This document shows, in pieces, positions 17,838 to 28,183 of a stretch of 64,000 bases of DNA. The notes beneath the pieces are model-generated. The model was not told where the DNA came from and did no database searches. It saw only the letters and a list, made by a program, of their open reading frames with translations. The DNA comes from Streptomyces parvulus (GTDB taxonomy: Bacteria; Actinomycetota; Actinomycetes; Streptomycetales; Streptomycetaceae). Every line of letters starts with the position of its first letter. Positions within the stretch are counted from its first letter, which is position 1. The stretch is from assembly GCF_014648855.1 (NCBI RefSeq), contig NZ_BMRX01000006.1, positions 62,001 through 126,000 on the forward strand, written 5' to 3'. The translations under genes were made by a program, and so were the position numbers.

Positions 17838-18917
17838 CTACTTCCCCTTGGCCTTGGCACCGTTGCTCGGAGCGCGGCCGCCCTTGTGGGCGCCGTTCTC
17901 GGTGCCGTTCCTGCTGTCGTACAACTCGTAGGCGTCGACGATACGGCCCACCAGCTTGTGCCGGACCACGTCCTGCGACGTGAGCCGGGAGAAGTGCACG
18001 TCCTCGACGCCGTCCAGGATCTCCTGGACCTGCCGCAGACCCGACTTGGTGCCGCCGGGCAGGTCGACCTGCGTCACGTCACCCGTGATCACGATCTTCG
18101 ACTCGAAGCCGAGGCGGGTGAGGAACATCTTCATCTGCTCGGGGCTCGTGTTCTGGGCCTCGTCCAGGATGATGAACGCGTCGTTCAGCGTGCGGCCGCG
18201 CATGTACGCCAGCGGGGCGACCTCGATCGTCCCGGCCGCCATCAGGCGCGGGATCGAGTCGGGGTCGAGCATGTCGTGCAGCGCGTCGTACAGCGGGCGC
18301 AGATACGGGTCGATCTTCTCGTAGAGCGTGCCCGGCAGGAAGCCGAGCCGCTCGCCGGCCTCGACCGCCGGGCGGGTCAGGATGATCCGGTTGACCTGCT
18401 TGGACTGGAGGGCCTGCACGGCCTTCGCCATCGCCAGGTAGGTCTTGCCGGTGCCCGCCGGGCCGATGCCGAAGACGATGGTGTGCTTGTCGATCGCGTC
18501 GACGTACCGCTTCTGGTTCAGCGTCTTGGGGCGGATGGTGCGGCCGCGCGAGGACAGGATGTTCTGCGTGAGCACCTCGGCCGGGGTCTCCTGGCCGTCG
18601 CTCTCCCCGTTCTCGCTCGCCTTGAGCATGGCGATCGAGCGTTCCACTGCGTCCTCCGTCATCGGCTGCCCCGTGCGGAGCACCAGCATCATCTCGTCGA
18701 AAACACGCTGAATGAGAGCCACCTCGTGGGTGTCGCCCACGGCGCTGATCTCATTGCCCCGGACATGGATGTCGGCCGCCGGGAAGGCCTTCTCGATCAC
18801 GCGCAGGAGGGAGTCTCCGGAGCCCAGGACGGTCACCATGGGGTGCTGGGCGGGGACGCTGATCTGTGCTCTCGCCTGCCCCTGCGCGGGGGTGTGGGCT
18901 GAGGGTGTCTGAGTCAT
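17838..18917 (-). CDS. phoH: PhoH-like ATPase
   Basis: A 359-aa cytoplasmic ATPase. A KH-like N-terminal part ([13 protein letters not shown]) precedes a helicase-type P-loop core with Walker A GPAGTGKT (152-159), [17 protein letters not shown] and Walker [13 protein letters not shown]. The C-terminal 30 residues are Lys/Gly/Ala-rich and disordered. PhoH-type ATPases adjoin ybeY widely and are thought to act in RNA metabolism. It is the first gene of the ybeY/CBS/mmcQ operon; start ATG 18917. Confidence 0.93.
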   Translation of the reverse strand: MTQTPSAHTPAQGQARAQISVPAQHPMVTVLGSGDSLLRVIEKAFPAADIHVRGNEISAVGDTHEVALIQRVFDEMMLVLRTGQPMTEDAVERSIAMLKASENGESDGQETPAEVLTQNILSSRGRTIRPKTLNQKRYVDAIDKHTIVFGIGPAGTGKTYLAMAKAVQALQSKQVNRIILTRPAVEAGERLGFLPGTLYEKIDPYLRPLYDALHDMLDPDSIPRLMAAGTIEVAPLAYMRGRTLNDAFIILDEAQNTSPEQMKMFLTRLGFESKIVITGDVTQVDLPGGTKSGLRQVQEILDGVEDVHFSRLTSQDVVRHKLVGRIVDAYELYDSRNGTENGAHKGGRAPSNGAKAKGK

Positions 18918-19022
18918 GGGCCGGCGCTCTAGGCCTGCTCGTCCTCCTCTGCGGCGTGTGCCGCGTGACGGGTGTGTCTGCTGCCTCCAGCGTACGACTC
19001 CCCGCCGACAGCACCGAGGGGT

Positions 19023-20342
19023 TTATCCGACCGCGGCCCCGTGCTGGCGCGCGACCAGGTCCCGGAACCACCCGTACGACGCCTTGGGCGTGCGCGCCAG
19101 CGTCGTGAAGTCCACATGGACCAGTCCGAACCGGCGGGCGTACCCCTCGGCCCACTCGAAGTTGTCCAGCAGCGACCAGACGAAGTAGCCGCGCACGTCC
19201 ACGCCCGCCTCGGCGGCCCGGTGCAGCGCACGGACGTGCCCGTCCAGGTAGGCGATGCGGTCCCGGTCGTCCAGGCCCTCGTAGGAGCAGCCGTTCTCGG
19301 TGACGACCACGGGCGGGAGCCGGTCGCCGTAGCGCTCGCGCAGGCCGGTGAGCAGTTCCGTCAGCCCCTCCGGGACGACCGGCCAGCCGAAGTCGGTCAG
19401 CGGCCGCCCCTCGACCGGGCGCAGGGAGAAGGGCAGCCCGGCCGGGAGGGCCACCCCGCCGGCCGCGCTCCCGGACTCCAGCGGGGCGCCGACCCGGGCC
19501 GGCGCGTAGTAGTTCACCCCGTAGAAGTCCAGCGGCTCCGCGACGGCCTCCAGGTCCGCCGCCACGTCCCCGGGCATCAGCTCGCCGATCCCCTCCGGGT
19601 ACCGCCCGGTCAGCAGCGGGTCGCTGAACATCCGGTTCAGCAGGACGTCGTACAGCTCCGCCGCCTCCCGGTCGGCCGGGTCCTCGGAGGCGGGCCAGGT
19701 GGGGCCGTGCGAGTTGGCGATGCCGACGTCGGTGGCGCCCGCCGCGCGCAGCGCCCGCACCGCCAGACCGTGTGCGAGGAGCTGGTGGTGGGCGACCGGC
19801 AGCGCGTCGAAGAGCAGCTCGCGGCCGGGGGCGTGGGTGCCGAGGGCGTGGCCGAGCAGGGTGTGCTCGGCAGGCTCGTTGAGGGTGATCCACTTGCCCA
19901 CCCGGTCGCCGAGCCGCGCCGCGACGACGGACACGTACTCGGCGAACCGGGACGCCGTGTCCCGCTCCAGCCAGTCCAGGCCGGCCGGCAGGTCCCAGTG
20001 GAAGAGCGTCGGCACCGGCCGCACGCCCGCCGCGCACAGGTCGTCCACCAGGCGGTCGTAGAAGCCGAGGCCGCCGGGGGAGTTCACCCGGGGCCAGGAG
20101 ACCGAGAAGCGGTACGCGTCCACGCCGAGGTCCGCCAGCAGCGCCACGTCCTCGCGGTGGCGGTGGTAGTGGTCGCAGGCCACCGCGGCCGTCGAACCGT
20201 CCTTCACCCGCCCCGGCAGGTCCGTGAAGTCGTCCCACACCGAGCGCTCGCGCAGGTGGGCCGCGCCCTCGATCTGGTGCGCCGAGGTCGACACGCCCCA
20301 CAGGAAGCCGTCCGGGAACCGCGGTACCGGGTTCGTCGCCAT
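19023..20342 (-). CDS. family 1 glycoside hydrolase, beta-glucosidase
   Basis: A 439-aa cytoplasmic GH1 enzyme hydrolysing beta-glucosides, probably cellobiose-type sugars. The N-terminal FPDGFLWGVSTSAHQIEG, acid/base Glu in KWITLNEPAEH and the nucleophile in VVVTENGCSYEG are intact, as is the YFVWSLLDNFEWAEGY end. ATG 20342 starts at the family N-terminus; the frame continues to a TTG at 20378. No sugar ABC transporter is beside it. Regulation cannot be read from the sequence. Confidence 0.92.
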   Translation of the reverse strand: MATNPVPRFPDGFLWGVSTSAHQIEGAAHLRERSVWDDFTDLPGRVKDGSTAAVACDHYHRHREDVALLADLGVDAYRFSVSWPRVNSPGGLGFYDRLVDDLCAAGVRPVPTLFHWDLPAGLDWLERDTASRFAEYVSVVAARLGDRVGKWITLNEPAEHTLLGHALGTHAPGRELLFDALPVAHHQLLAHGLAVRALRAAGATDVGIANSHGPTWPASEDPADREAAELYDVLLNRMFSDPLLTGRYPEGIGELMPGDVAADLEAVAEPLDFYGVNYYAPARVGAPLESGSAAGGVALPAGLPFSLRPVEGRPLTDFGWPVVPEGLTELLTGLRERYGDRLPPVVVTENGCSYEGLDDRDRIAYLDGHVRALHRAAEAGVDVRGYFVWSLLDNFEWAEGYARRFGLVHVDFTTLARTPKASYGWFRDLVARQHGAAVG

Positions 20343-20405
20343 GCGCGGATCATCCGCACCGCCCGCGAGGGAAGTCAACGTCCGTGCACCACAGGGCCGT
20401 TGCGG

Positions 20406-20672
20406 CTACGCGCCCTCCTTCAGCACCCGGGAGATCAGCCTGCGCTGCTCGTCCGTCAGCCGGGGGTCGGCGGCGTACACCGTCCTCCCGTCCACGGTGA
20501 TCTGGTAGCTGAACCCGTCCGGTACGCCGACCGGAGGCGTGTCCCGGCCGTCGGCGCAGGCCCGCTCGGCCAGCGCCTGCCACTCGCCCGCGTCGGGGCG
20601 CTCCGCCGTGTCGACCTCCGCGTGGCGTTCGATGCCCGCGAAGCCTCCTGTGCGCCTCACCTGAATCCGCAT
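20406..20672 (-). CDS. emfourin-like small protease inhibitor (protealysin-associated)
   Basis: An 88-aa protein with no signal peptide: MRIQVRRTGGFAGIERHAEVDT, then SYQITVDGRTVYAADPRLT, of which the diagnostic pieces are RTGGFAGI and the strand DGFSYQITVDG. It fits the emfourin family (protealysin inhibitor of Serratia), whose genes sit beside protealysin-like M4 proteases. It starts 21 bp after the stop of the M4 protease on the same strand, so the pair is very probably one operon. The inhibitor role is inferred from family resemblance and linkage. Confidence 0.72.
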   Translation of the reverse strand: MRIQVRRTGGFAGIERHAEVDTAERPDAGEWQALAERACADGRDTPPVGVPDGFSYQITVDGRTVYAADPRLTDEQRRLISRVLKEGA

Positions 20673-20693
20673 GGAACCGTGTCTAGTACGGAA

Positions 20694-21764
20694 CTACGGC
20701 GTGCGCACCCCGACCCGCTCCCAGGCCTTGCCCACCGCCTCCAGCTCCTCCCCGTCGCCGTAGCGCTCCCGGGCCGCCTTCAGGGTGAGCGCCGCGAAGT
20801 CCGCGAACAGCGCGTCCTGCGCCAGCTCGCCGCCGGTCAGCACGTCGTACCAGATCTGCCCGGCCCGCTCCCAGGCGTGCCCGCCGAGCGCGGTGGCCAG
20901 CAGGTGGAAGGCGTGGTTGGGGATGCCCGAGTTGATGTGCACGCCGCCGTTGTCGCGGCCGGTGCGCACGAAGTCGTCCATCGTCGCGGGCTGCGGGTCC
21001 TTGCCGAGCACGTCGTCGTCGTACGCCGTGCCCGGCGCCTTCATGGAGCGCAGCGCCACGCCCGTCACGCGCGGGGCCAGCAGCCCGGCGCCGATCAGCC
21101 AGTCGGCCTCGGCGGCGGTCTGGCCGAGCGAGTACTGCTTGACGAGGGAGCCGAAGACGTCGGACACCGACTCGTTCAGCGCGCCCGGCTGGCCGTAGTA
21201 GGTCAGGTTGGCGGTGTGCTGGGTGACGCCGTGGGTCAGCTCGTGGCCGATCACGTCCAGGGCGACGGTGAAGTCGAGGAAGATCTCCCCGTCCCCGTCG
21301 CCGAAGACCATCTGCTCGCCGTTCCAGAACGCGTTGTTGTACTCGCGGTCGTAGTGCACGGTGGCGTCCAGCGGCAGCCCGGCGCCGTCGACCGAGTCGC
21401 GCCGGTACACCTCCAGGAAGTGCTCGAAGGTGGCGCCCAGGCCCGCGTAGGCGCGGTTCACGGTGGCGTCCCGGCCGGGCTCCTCGCCCTCGGTGCGCAC
21501 CTTCCTGCCGGGCAGTTCGGTGCCGTGCCGGGCGTCGTAGACGGTCCGGTGCGGCTTCCCGGCCTCGGCGCCGGCCCGCGGGGCGACCGTGGCGGCGCCG
21601 ATGACCGTGGTCAGCCGCCGGTGGGTGCGCTCGAACGCGTCGCGCTGGAGGGTGCGGCGGGCGGGCCCGGCCAGCACCGGGTCGGCGTGCTGCGCCAGCC
21701 GGTCGAGGACGTGGGGCGGCACGATGGTGCAGAAGACGGGCTCGAAGCCCCCGTGGGTCGTCAT
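20694..21764 (-). CDS. protealysin-like M4 metallopeptidase
   Basis: A 356-aa thermolysin-family zinc protease. Zinc and catalytic residues are HELTH (174-178) with Glu198 in LNESVSDVFG and the His of DNGGVHINSGIPNHAF. It has no signal peptide and only a short propeptide containing IVPPHVLDRL (15-24), like the PPxxL motif of protealysin, so it belongs to the intracellular protealysin branch rather than the secreted thermolysins. ATG 21764 is the start; a longer in-frame extension runs into the leuA promoter region. The emfourin-like gene follows directly. It is divergent from leuA. Confidence 0.9.
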   Translation of the reverse strand: MTTHGGFEPVFCTIVPPHVLDRLAQHADPVLAGPARRTLQRDAFERTHRRLTTVIGAATVAPRAGAEAGKPHRTVYDARHGTELPGRKVRTEGEEPGRDATVNRAYAGLGATFEHFLEVYRRDSVDGAGLPLDATVHYDREYNNAFWNGEQMVFGDGDGEIFLDFTVALDVIGHELTHGVTQHTANLTYYGQPGALNESVSDVFGSLVKQYSLGQTAAEADWLIGAGLLAPRVTGVALRSMKAPGTAYDDDVLGKDPQPATMDDFVRTGRDNGGVHINSGIPNHAFHLLATALGGHAWERAGQIWYDVLTGGELAQDALFADFAALTLKAARERYGDGEELEAVGKAWERVGVRTP

Positions 21765-21955
21765 GTCCGGCACCTTCGCACTGCGTGACGACGGTGTCAC
21801 CACCCGCAACCACGATTGGTGAAAAGCGGGACCAAGGAGACCCCGCGACCGGCGAGAAGTGGTATACGGCACTTTTTGTCCCGGTTCCCTCCACGGTCCC
21901 GCATACTGATACGGACCCGCGTGACCGGCGTGACTCGGCTATGGTGCTGGGCATC

Positions 21956-23820
<1,865 letters not shown>

Positions 23821-23839
23821 CCAGCCGAATCGGTGGTTC

Positions 23840-23876
23840 GGGGCCCCGCTCGCCGCGCGACGGCGGGCGGGGCCCC
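23840..23876 (+). terminator. strong hairpin terminator after leuA
   Basis: GGGGCCCCGC-t-CGCCG-cgcga-CGGCG-g-GCGGGGCCCC, a 15-bp stem with one internal mismatch, starts 20 nt after the leuA stop. No U-run follows, which is common for terminators in this GC-rich genus. Confidence 0.7.
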
Positions 23877-24004
23877 GTCATATACCGGCCATATATCTGT
23901 GGAGGTCACGGAAAGGTCTCGTCCCGGGTACTGACTCCGCGTCGGTGATGTGGCTAACATCACGCCAGCGCGACGATGCTGTCGCGCCGTTACGGAGGTG
24001 CGAC

Positions 24005-24700
24005 GTGCTGCCTGGACGGGGACGAAACGGCCGAGCTGCCGGGCTGCCACGCATCCTGGGCACCCGCACCGCGTGGACGCCGGTCGGCGACGGCGAGTTC
24101 TTCTGCCCCGGCTGCGGCGGCGACCGCAACTACCAGCGGCTCGCCGGACGGCGCCGCTTCACCCTGCTCGGCGTGCCCCTGCTGCCGCGGGGCGAGTCCG
24201 CGCCCACCGTCGAGTGCGCGGCCTGCCGCCGCCACTACGGCACCGAGGTCCTCGACCACCCCACCACCACCCGCTTCTCGGCGATGCTCCGCGACGCCGT
24301 CCACACCGTCGCCCTCGCCGTCCTCGCCGCGGGCGGCGCCTGTGCGCGCCCCTCGCTGGAGGCGGCGGCCGTCGCGGTGCGCGCGGCCGGCTTCGAGGAC
24401 TGCACCGAGGACCAGTTGAACGCTCTGGTCGAGGCCCTGGAGGCGGACACCGGCCGGGTGCACGGCGAACCCTGCGTGCCGGGCCTCGCGATCGAACTGC
24501 ACGAGGCGCTGGACCCGCTGGCCCCGCACCTCGCCGCCGTCGGACGCGAGTCGATCCTGCTCCAGGGCGCCCGCATCGCCCTCGCCGACGGCCCCTACAC
24601 CCCCGCCGAACGCGACGCCCTCGCGACGGTCGGCGCGGCCCTGACCCTCTGCTCCGACGACGTCACCCGCCTCCTGGAATCGGCGGGCACGCCTTCCTGA
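24005..24700 (+). CDS. zinc-ribbon protein with TerB-like domain
   Basis: A 231-aa cytoplasmic protein. Two CxxC pairs, FFCPGCGGD (Cys34, Cys37) and ECAACRRH (Cys71, Cys74), form a zinc ribbon. The C-terminal 140 residues are helical, with FSAMLRDAVHTVALAVLAAGG and a final GPYTPAERDALATVGAAL like the TerB/DjlA acid-helix domain of tellurite-resistance proteins. GTG 24005 is preceded by an excellent GGAGGT at 23994-23999. The role is not known; a link to tellurite is only by family name. Confidence 0.78.
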   Translation: MLPGRGRNGRAAGLPRILGTRTAWTPVGDGEFFCPGCGGDRNYQRLAGRRRFTLLGVPLLPRGESAPTVECAACRRHYGTEVLDHPTTTRFSAMLRDAVHTVALAVLAAGGACARPSLEAAAVAVRAAGFEDCTEDQLNALVEALEADTGRVHGEPCVPGLAIELHEALDPLAPHLAAVGRESILLQGARIALADGPYTPAERDALATVGAALTLCSDDVTRLLESAGTPS

Positions 24701-24715
24701 GCGGGCGGCCGCGCG

Positions 24716-25258
24716 CTAGCCGGTGAGGTCCAGCCGCATGATCTGCCGGTGCATGCCGGGCCCGAAGTAGTCCTGGCGCAGGCCTCCGTCGGGCTCCTCC
24801 GGGCGGAAGCCCAGGGAGCGGTAGAGGAAGATCGCCGCCAGGTTGGCGGGCTCCACGGTCAGCCGCACGACGTCGATGCCGTCCCGGCGCAACCGGGTCA
24901 GGACCTCCGTCATCAGCTCCGTACCCAGGCCGTGCCTGCGCCGGTCCGGGGTCACGCCCAGGCCGAGTATCCAGCTGTCCGTGCCGAGTGCCCGGGTGGC
25001 GGCCAGCACGTAGCCGCGCAGCCGGCCCGTGCCGTCGTCGAGCACCAGGAAGTGCTCCTCGTACATGTCGAAGAGCTGGCGCAACAGGAAGCCGGGATAG
25101 GCGAACTCCTGGAAGACCTCCTCGTCGAGCCGCCGCAGTTCGGGCAGATCGGACTCCCGGGCGGTGCGCAGGTCCAGTGGTGGGCCGTCCGGGCCGTCGG
25201 CGGCCCCCGGGAGCAGGTCGTGGCGGTCGAGGGAACGTTCCAGCGGTTCGGCGGTCAT
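24716..25258 (-). CDS. GNAT family N-acetyltransferase
   Basis: A 180-aa acetyltransferase. The acetyl-CoA loop is in LGLGVTPDRRRHGLGTELM, and VRLTVEPANLAAIFLYRSLGFRPEE is the usual beta5-alpha4 end (key pieces NLAAIFLYRSLGF). The first 35 residues are hydrophilic and outside the domain. ATG 25258 is the likely start; the frame continues upstream to 25276. The substrate is unknown. It converges with the TerB-like gene, 15 bp apart. Confidence 0.85.
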   Translation of the reverse strand: MTAEPLERSLDRHDLLPGAADGPDGPPLDLRTARESDLPELRRLDEEVFQEFAYPGFLLRQLFDMYEEHFLVLDDGTGRLRGYVLAATRALGTDSWILGLGVTPDRRRHGLGTELMTEVLTRLRRDGIDVVRLTVEPANLAAIFLYRSLGFRPEEPDGGLRQDYFGPGMHRQIMRLDLTG

Positions 25259-25528
25259 GCAGCCCCCAGTCAGCACGTGCGGACGTCAACTCCTCGCCAC
25301 CGGAGGCCCACTCGAAGGAATGGCGCTTCGTGTGGCGGCCGGTGACTACTTCTGGCTAGAGTGAGCCTCCAACTTCGGCCGTGCAAGGGCGAGTTCGGGC
25401 GTGCGACCATGCGCCCGACGTGCGCCCGGCGGATGCGGAGTGGCGAGTTCCCTGCTGTCTCGCTGTGTCCCGGTGCCCTACCGTGCACAACACTGGGGTT
25501 TGTCCGGAATCGAATGGAACGCGGCAGG

Positions 25529-26284
25529 ATGACTATGGATCGCAACGCCGACGCACCGTGGTCGAAGTTCGATCCGGAGGCGTACGTCGACGACAACTAC
25601 CGGACGCCGCTGGAGGTCGACCTCCTCATCGTCCGGCTGATGCGCGACCACTTCACCCGCTGCTTCGCCGACACCCCGCACCCGGTCCGCGGCATCGACG
25701 TCGGCGCCGGCGCCAACCTCTACCCCGCGCTCTCCATGCTGCCCTGGTGCGACAAGGTCCTGCTGCTGGAGTACGCGCACCCGAACGTCGAGTACCTGGA
25801 GAAGCAGGTCTCCCCGGGCGGGTACGACACCGCCTGGGACCCGTTCTGGAACGAGCTGTGCGAGGCCCCCGCCTACCGCGCCGTGGAGCCCAGGGAGCTG
25901 GCCGGCGAGATCGTCCGGGTGGAGCGCGGCAACCTGTTCGACCTGGAGCACGGCCACCGCCGCTGGGGCCTCGGGACCATGTTCTTCGTCGCCGACTCGA
26001 TGTCCGAGTGCCCGGAGGAGTTCCGGCGCGGCGTGCGCTGCTTCATGAACGCGCTCGGTGACGGGGCCCCGTTCGCCGCCGCCTTCATGAAGGAGTCCGT
26101 GGGCTACCGCGTCGGCGCCCACGACTACCCGGCCTACCGGGTCAACGAGGACCGGGTCCGGGAGAGCCTGGCCCCGTTCACCCGGGAGCTGGAGATCCAC
26201 GATCTGCACCACATGGTGCGGCCCGGACACGAGGGAATGCTCCTCGCCCTGGGACGGCGCGATTCGGAGATTGCCACCCCGTAG
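25529..26284 (+). CDS. SCO2525-family SAM-dependent methyltransferase (NNMT/PNMT/TEMT-like)
   Basis: A 251-aa class I methyltransferase. Motif I is RGIDVGAGANLYPAL (54-68), followed by the acidic end of beta2 in LLLEYAHPNVEYL. WDPFWNE, the acidic-loop segment RVERGNLFDLEH and FFVADSMSECP followed by FRRGVRCFMNALGDGAPFAAAF resemble in order and spacing the nicotinamide/phenylethanolamine N-methyltransferase family, which suggests a small amine-type acceptor. Starts at 25514 and 25535 are also possible. It is the first gene of the cluster reaching to 31-32 kb. About 270 bp of intergenic DNA precede it, with TAGAGT at 25357-25362 as a possible -10. Acceptor unknown. Confidence 0.8.
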   Translation: MTMDRNADAPWSKFDPEAYVDDNYRTPLEVDLLIVRLMRDHFTRCFADTPHPVRGIDVGAGANLYPALSMLPWCDKVLLLEYAHPNVEYLEKQVSPGGYDTAWDPFWNELCEAPAYRAVEPRELAGEIVRVERGNLFDLEHGHRRWGLGTMFFVADSMSECPEEFRRGVRCFMNALGDGAPFAAAFMKESVGYRVGAHDYPAYRVNEDRVRESLAPFTRELEIHDLHHMVRPGHEGMLLALGRRDSEIATP

Positions 26285-26338
26285 GAACGGGGACCATGCT
26301 CAACACAGGGCAACGAGATCTGTACGAGGGGTGCGGGG

Positions 26339-28183
26339 ATGCAGATCAAGCCACGCCAGCACCTGCTGGACATCTGGCAGGCCATGGCCCGTCACTCGTT
26401 CGACGACGGGAAGCTCGTCCGGGGGGACACCGACGGGCTGAGCAGCGTCGCCGACGCCGAACGCCTGCTGTGCATCCTCTACCCGGCCACCGAGGTCCCC
26501 GCCTTCCGCCTCGACCAGCCCGACACCACCGAGCGTGACGTCCTGCGCGCCCTCGACCGCGTCGGCAGCCGCCTGGAGATCCCGCCCAACCTGATCACCG
26601 CGCTGACCCAGTTCATGCGCACCCACACGGGCACCGACGACAGCCCCACCTTCTCCGGCGGCCACTACTTCCGGCCCGCGGAGCCCGGCGGCCAGATCAC
26701 CCACGAGCAGCACCAGCTCGGCGTGGTCGACTCCTACTCCATGTCGGTCACGCTCTGCCTCGCCACCCTCGGCTTCCTCAAGATCTACGAGGGCACCACC
26801 ACCCGCCCCGAGGTGCGCAGGGCCATCGCCGAGCTGCGGGACGCCACCAACACCCGGCTGACCTCCGCGATGGTCAGCCTGCTGCGCTCCTTCACCGTCA
26901 ACGTCTTCGACGCCGAGTCCGAGCAGGGCAGCCGGCTGATCGAGGTCATCGGACAGGGCGGGCAGTCCGACCGCCTCGTCCTCCAGCAGTTCTCCAGGCG
27001 GTTACGCCCGCTGCGCGCCACCATCATCGAGAGCATCTCCAGGGGCATCCAGGTCGACGAGGGCATCCGCGACGAGAGCCAGCTCTTCGAGTGCGGCTGG
27101 GCCTGGGGCATCGTCAAGGACGCGCCCAAGATCACCGACCTGAGCCTGCCCGTACCCGGCCAGCCCGACGGCATCGCCGACCGGCTGCCCTACGTGTACT
27201 TCACCGTCACCGCCCTCGACGGCATCCAGGACCTCTTCTCCGAGCGCACCCTCACCCTCGGCCTGCTCGACGAGGACCAGCAGAAGCTCGCCGAGATGCT
27301 GCGCCTGCGCTGGGAACTGAGCCAGCAGTACTGGTCCGCGATCGCGCGGTTCGGCAGCGAGCGCTGGCCCCTGGAGGACCTGCCCTGGCAGACCACCGGA
27401 CTGCGCCTGGAGTCCGAGTACTTCTCCCTGACCGTCGCGGCCATCGTCGTCCACGACCTGGTCCGCCGGAAGGCGACCGACGACGACCTCACCCGCACCG
27501 TCGCCATCATGGAGCGCCTCGCCGACCGCGGCAGGGTCACCAGCAGAATGACCAGGAACGACCCCACCATCCTGCTGCACACGCCCGGCGTCACCATGCC
27601 GCTCGCCGGATCCGAGCGCTCCGGCGGCCAACTGCTGTGGCGGATGACGGACTTCTCCGCACAGCTCCTCAAGCGGATCATCCAGCTCGCCGAACTCTCC
27701 CGGAACATCGGCGCCCAGGACCGGCTGCTGCGCCTGGCCGAGCAGGCCTTCGAGCACCTGTGGTCCCGCCGCATCGACGAGGACGAGGGCGCCGGCCTCT
27801 GGGACAACGTCCAGGCCGTCTTCCCCGAGGCCCACGAGGCCGGGCTGCGGATGTCCTGGAGCATCACCGAGCGCGTCACCGAATGCCTCGTCGCCGCCCG
27901 CATCCTGTACGAGCAGCAGCCCATCCGCAGCCCCGAACTGGCCGAGCTGGCCCGCGAACTGCTCAGCGAGGCCACCCACCTGTTCGGCAAGGAGCAGCTG
28001 GAGGCGTCCGCCGCCGCCGACGGAAGCAGGGCCCGCGCCATGCGGAGCATCGAGAGCCGCCTCGACCACGCCCGCAGCCTGGTCGACGAACGGCCCGCCA
28101 CCGCCTTCGCCCTGGCCCTGCCCGTGCTCCAGGAACTCGACACCCTGGCCCAGGCCCGGGGCGCCGCCGCCCAGGAGGTGTGA
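26339..28183 (+). CDS. SCO2524-family protein, large helical protein of unknown function
   Basis: A 614-aa soluble protein, mostly alpha-helical, with no signal peptide or membrane segment. Recognisable segments are the N-terminal MQIKPRQHLLDIWQAMARHS, SYSMSVTLCLATLGFLKIYEG, DRLVLQQFSRRLRPLRATI, and ECGWAWGIVKDAPKI near residue 245. I see no catalytic motif. GAGGGG lies 8 nt before ATG 26339. Its stop overlaps the P-loop gene start (GTGA), so the two are translationally coupled. The family name is from memory; no function is known to me. It could be a scaffold or sensor for the P-loop protein. Confidence 0.72.
   Translation: MQIKPRQHLLDIWQAMARHSFDDGKLVRGDTDGLSSVADAERLLCILYPATEVPAFRLDQPDTTERDVLRALDRVGSRLEIPPNLITALTQFMRTHTGTDDSPTFSGGHYFRPAEPGGQITHEQHQLGVVDSYSMSVTLCLATLGFLKIYEGTTTRPEVRRAIAELRDATNTRLTSAMVSLLRSFTVNVFDAESEQGSRLIEVIGQGGQSDRLVLQQFSRRLRPLRATIIESISRGIQVDEGIRDESQLFECGWAWGIVKDAPKITDLSLPVPGQPDGIADRLPYVYFTVTALDGIQDLFSERTLTLGLLDEDQQKLAEMLRLRWELSQQYWSAIARFGSERWPLEDLPWQTTGLRLESEYFSLTVAAIVVHDLVRRKATDDDLTRTVAIMERLADRGRVTSRMTRNDPTILLHTPGVTMPLAGSERSGGQLLWRMTDFSAQLLKRIIQLAELSRNIGAQDRLLRLAEQAFEHLWSRRIDEDEGAGLWDNVQAVFPEAHEAGLRMSWSITERVTECLVAARILYEQQPIRSPELAELARELLSEATHLFGKEQLEASAAADGSRARAMRSIESRLDHARSLVDERPATAFALALPVLQELDTLAQARGAAAQEV

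Noticed and set aside
18918..19022. Possible small gene between phoH and the beta-glucosidase
   Set aside because: The only open frame is the out-of-frame tail of a reading over the beta-glucosidase; no ribosome-binding site or conserved feature.
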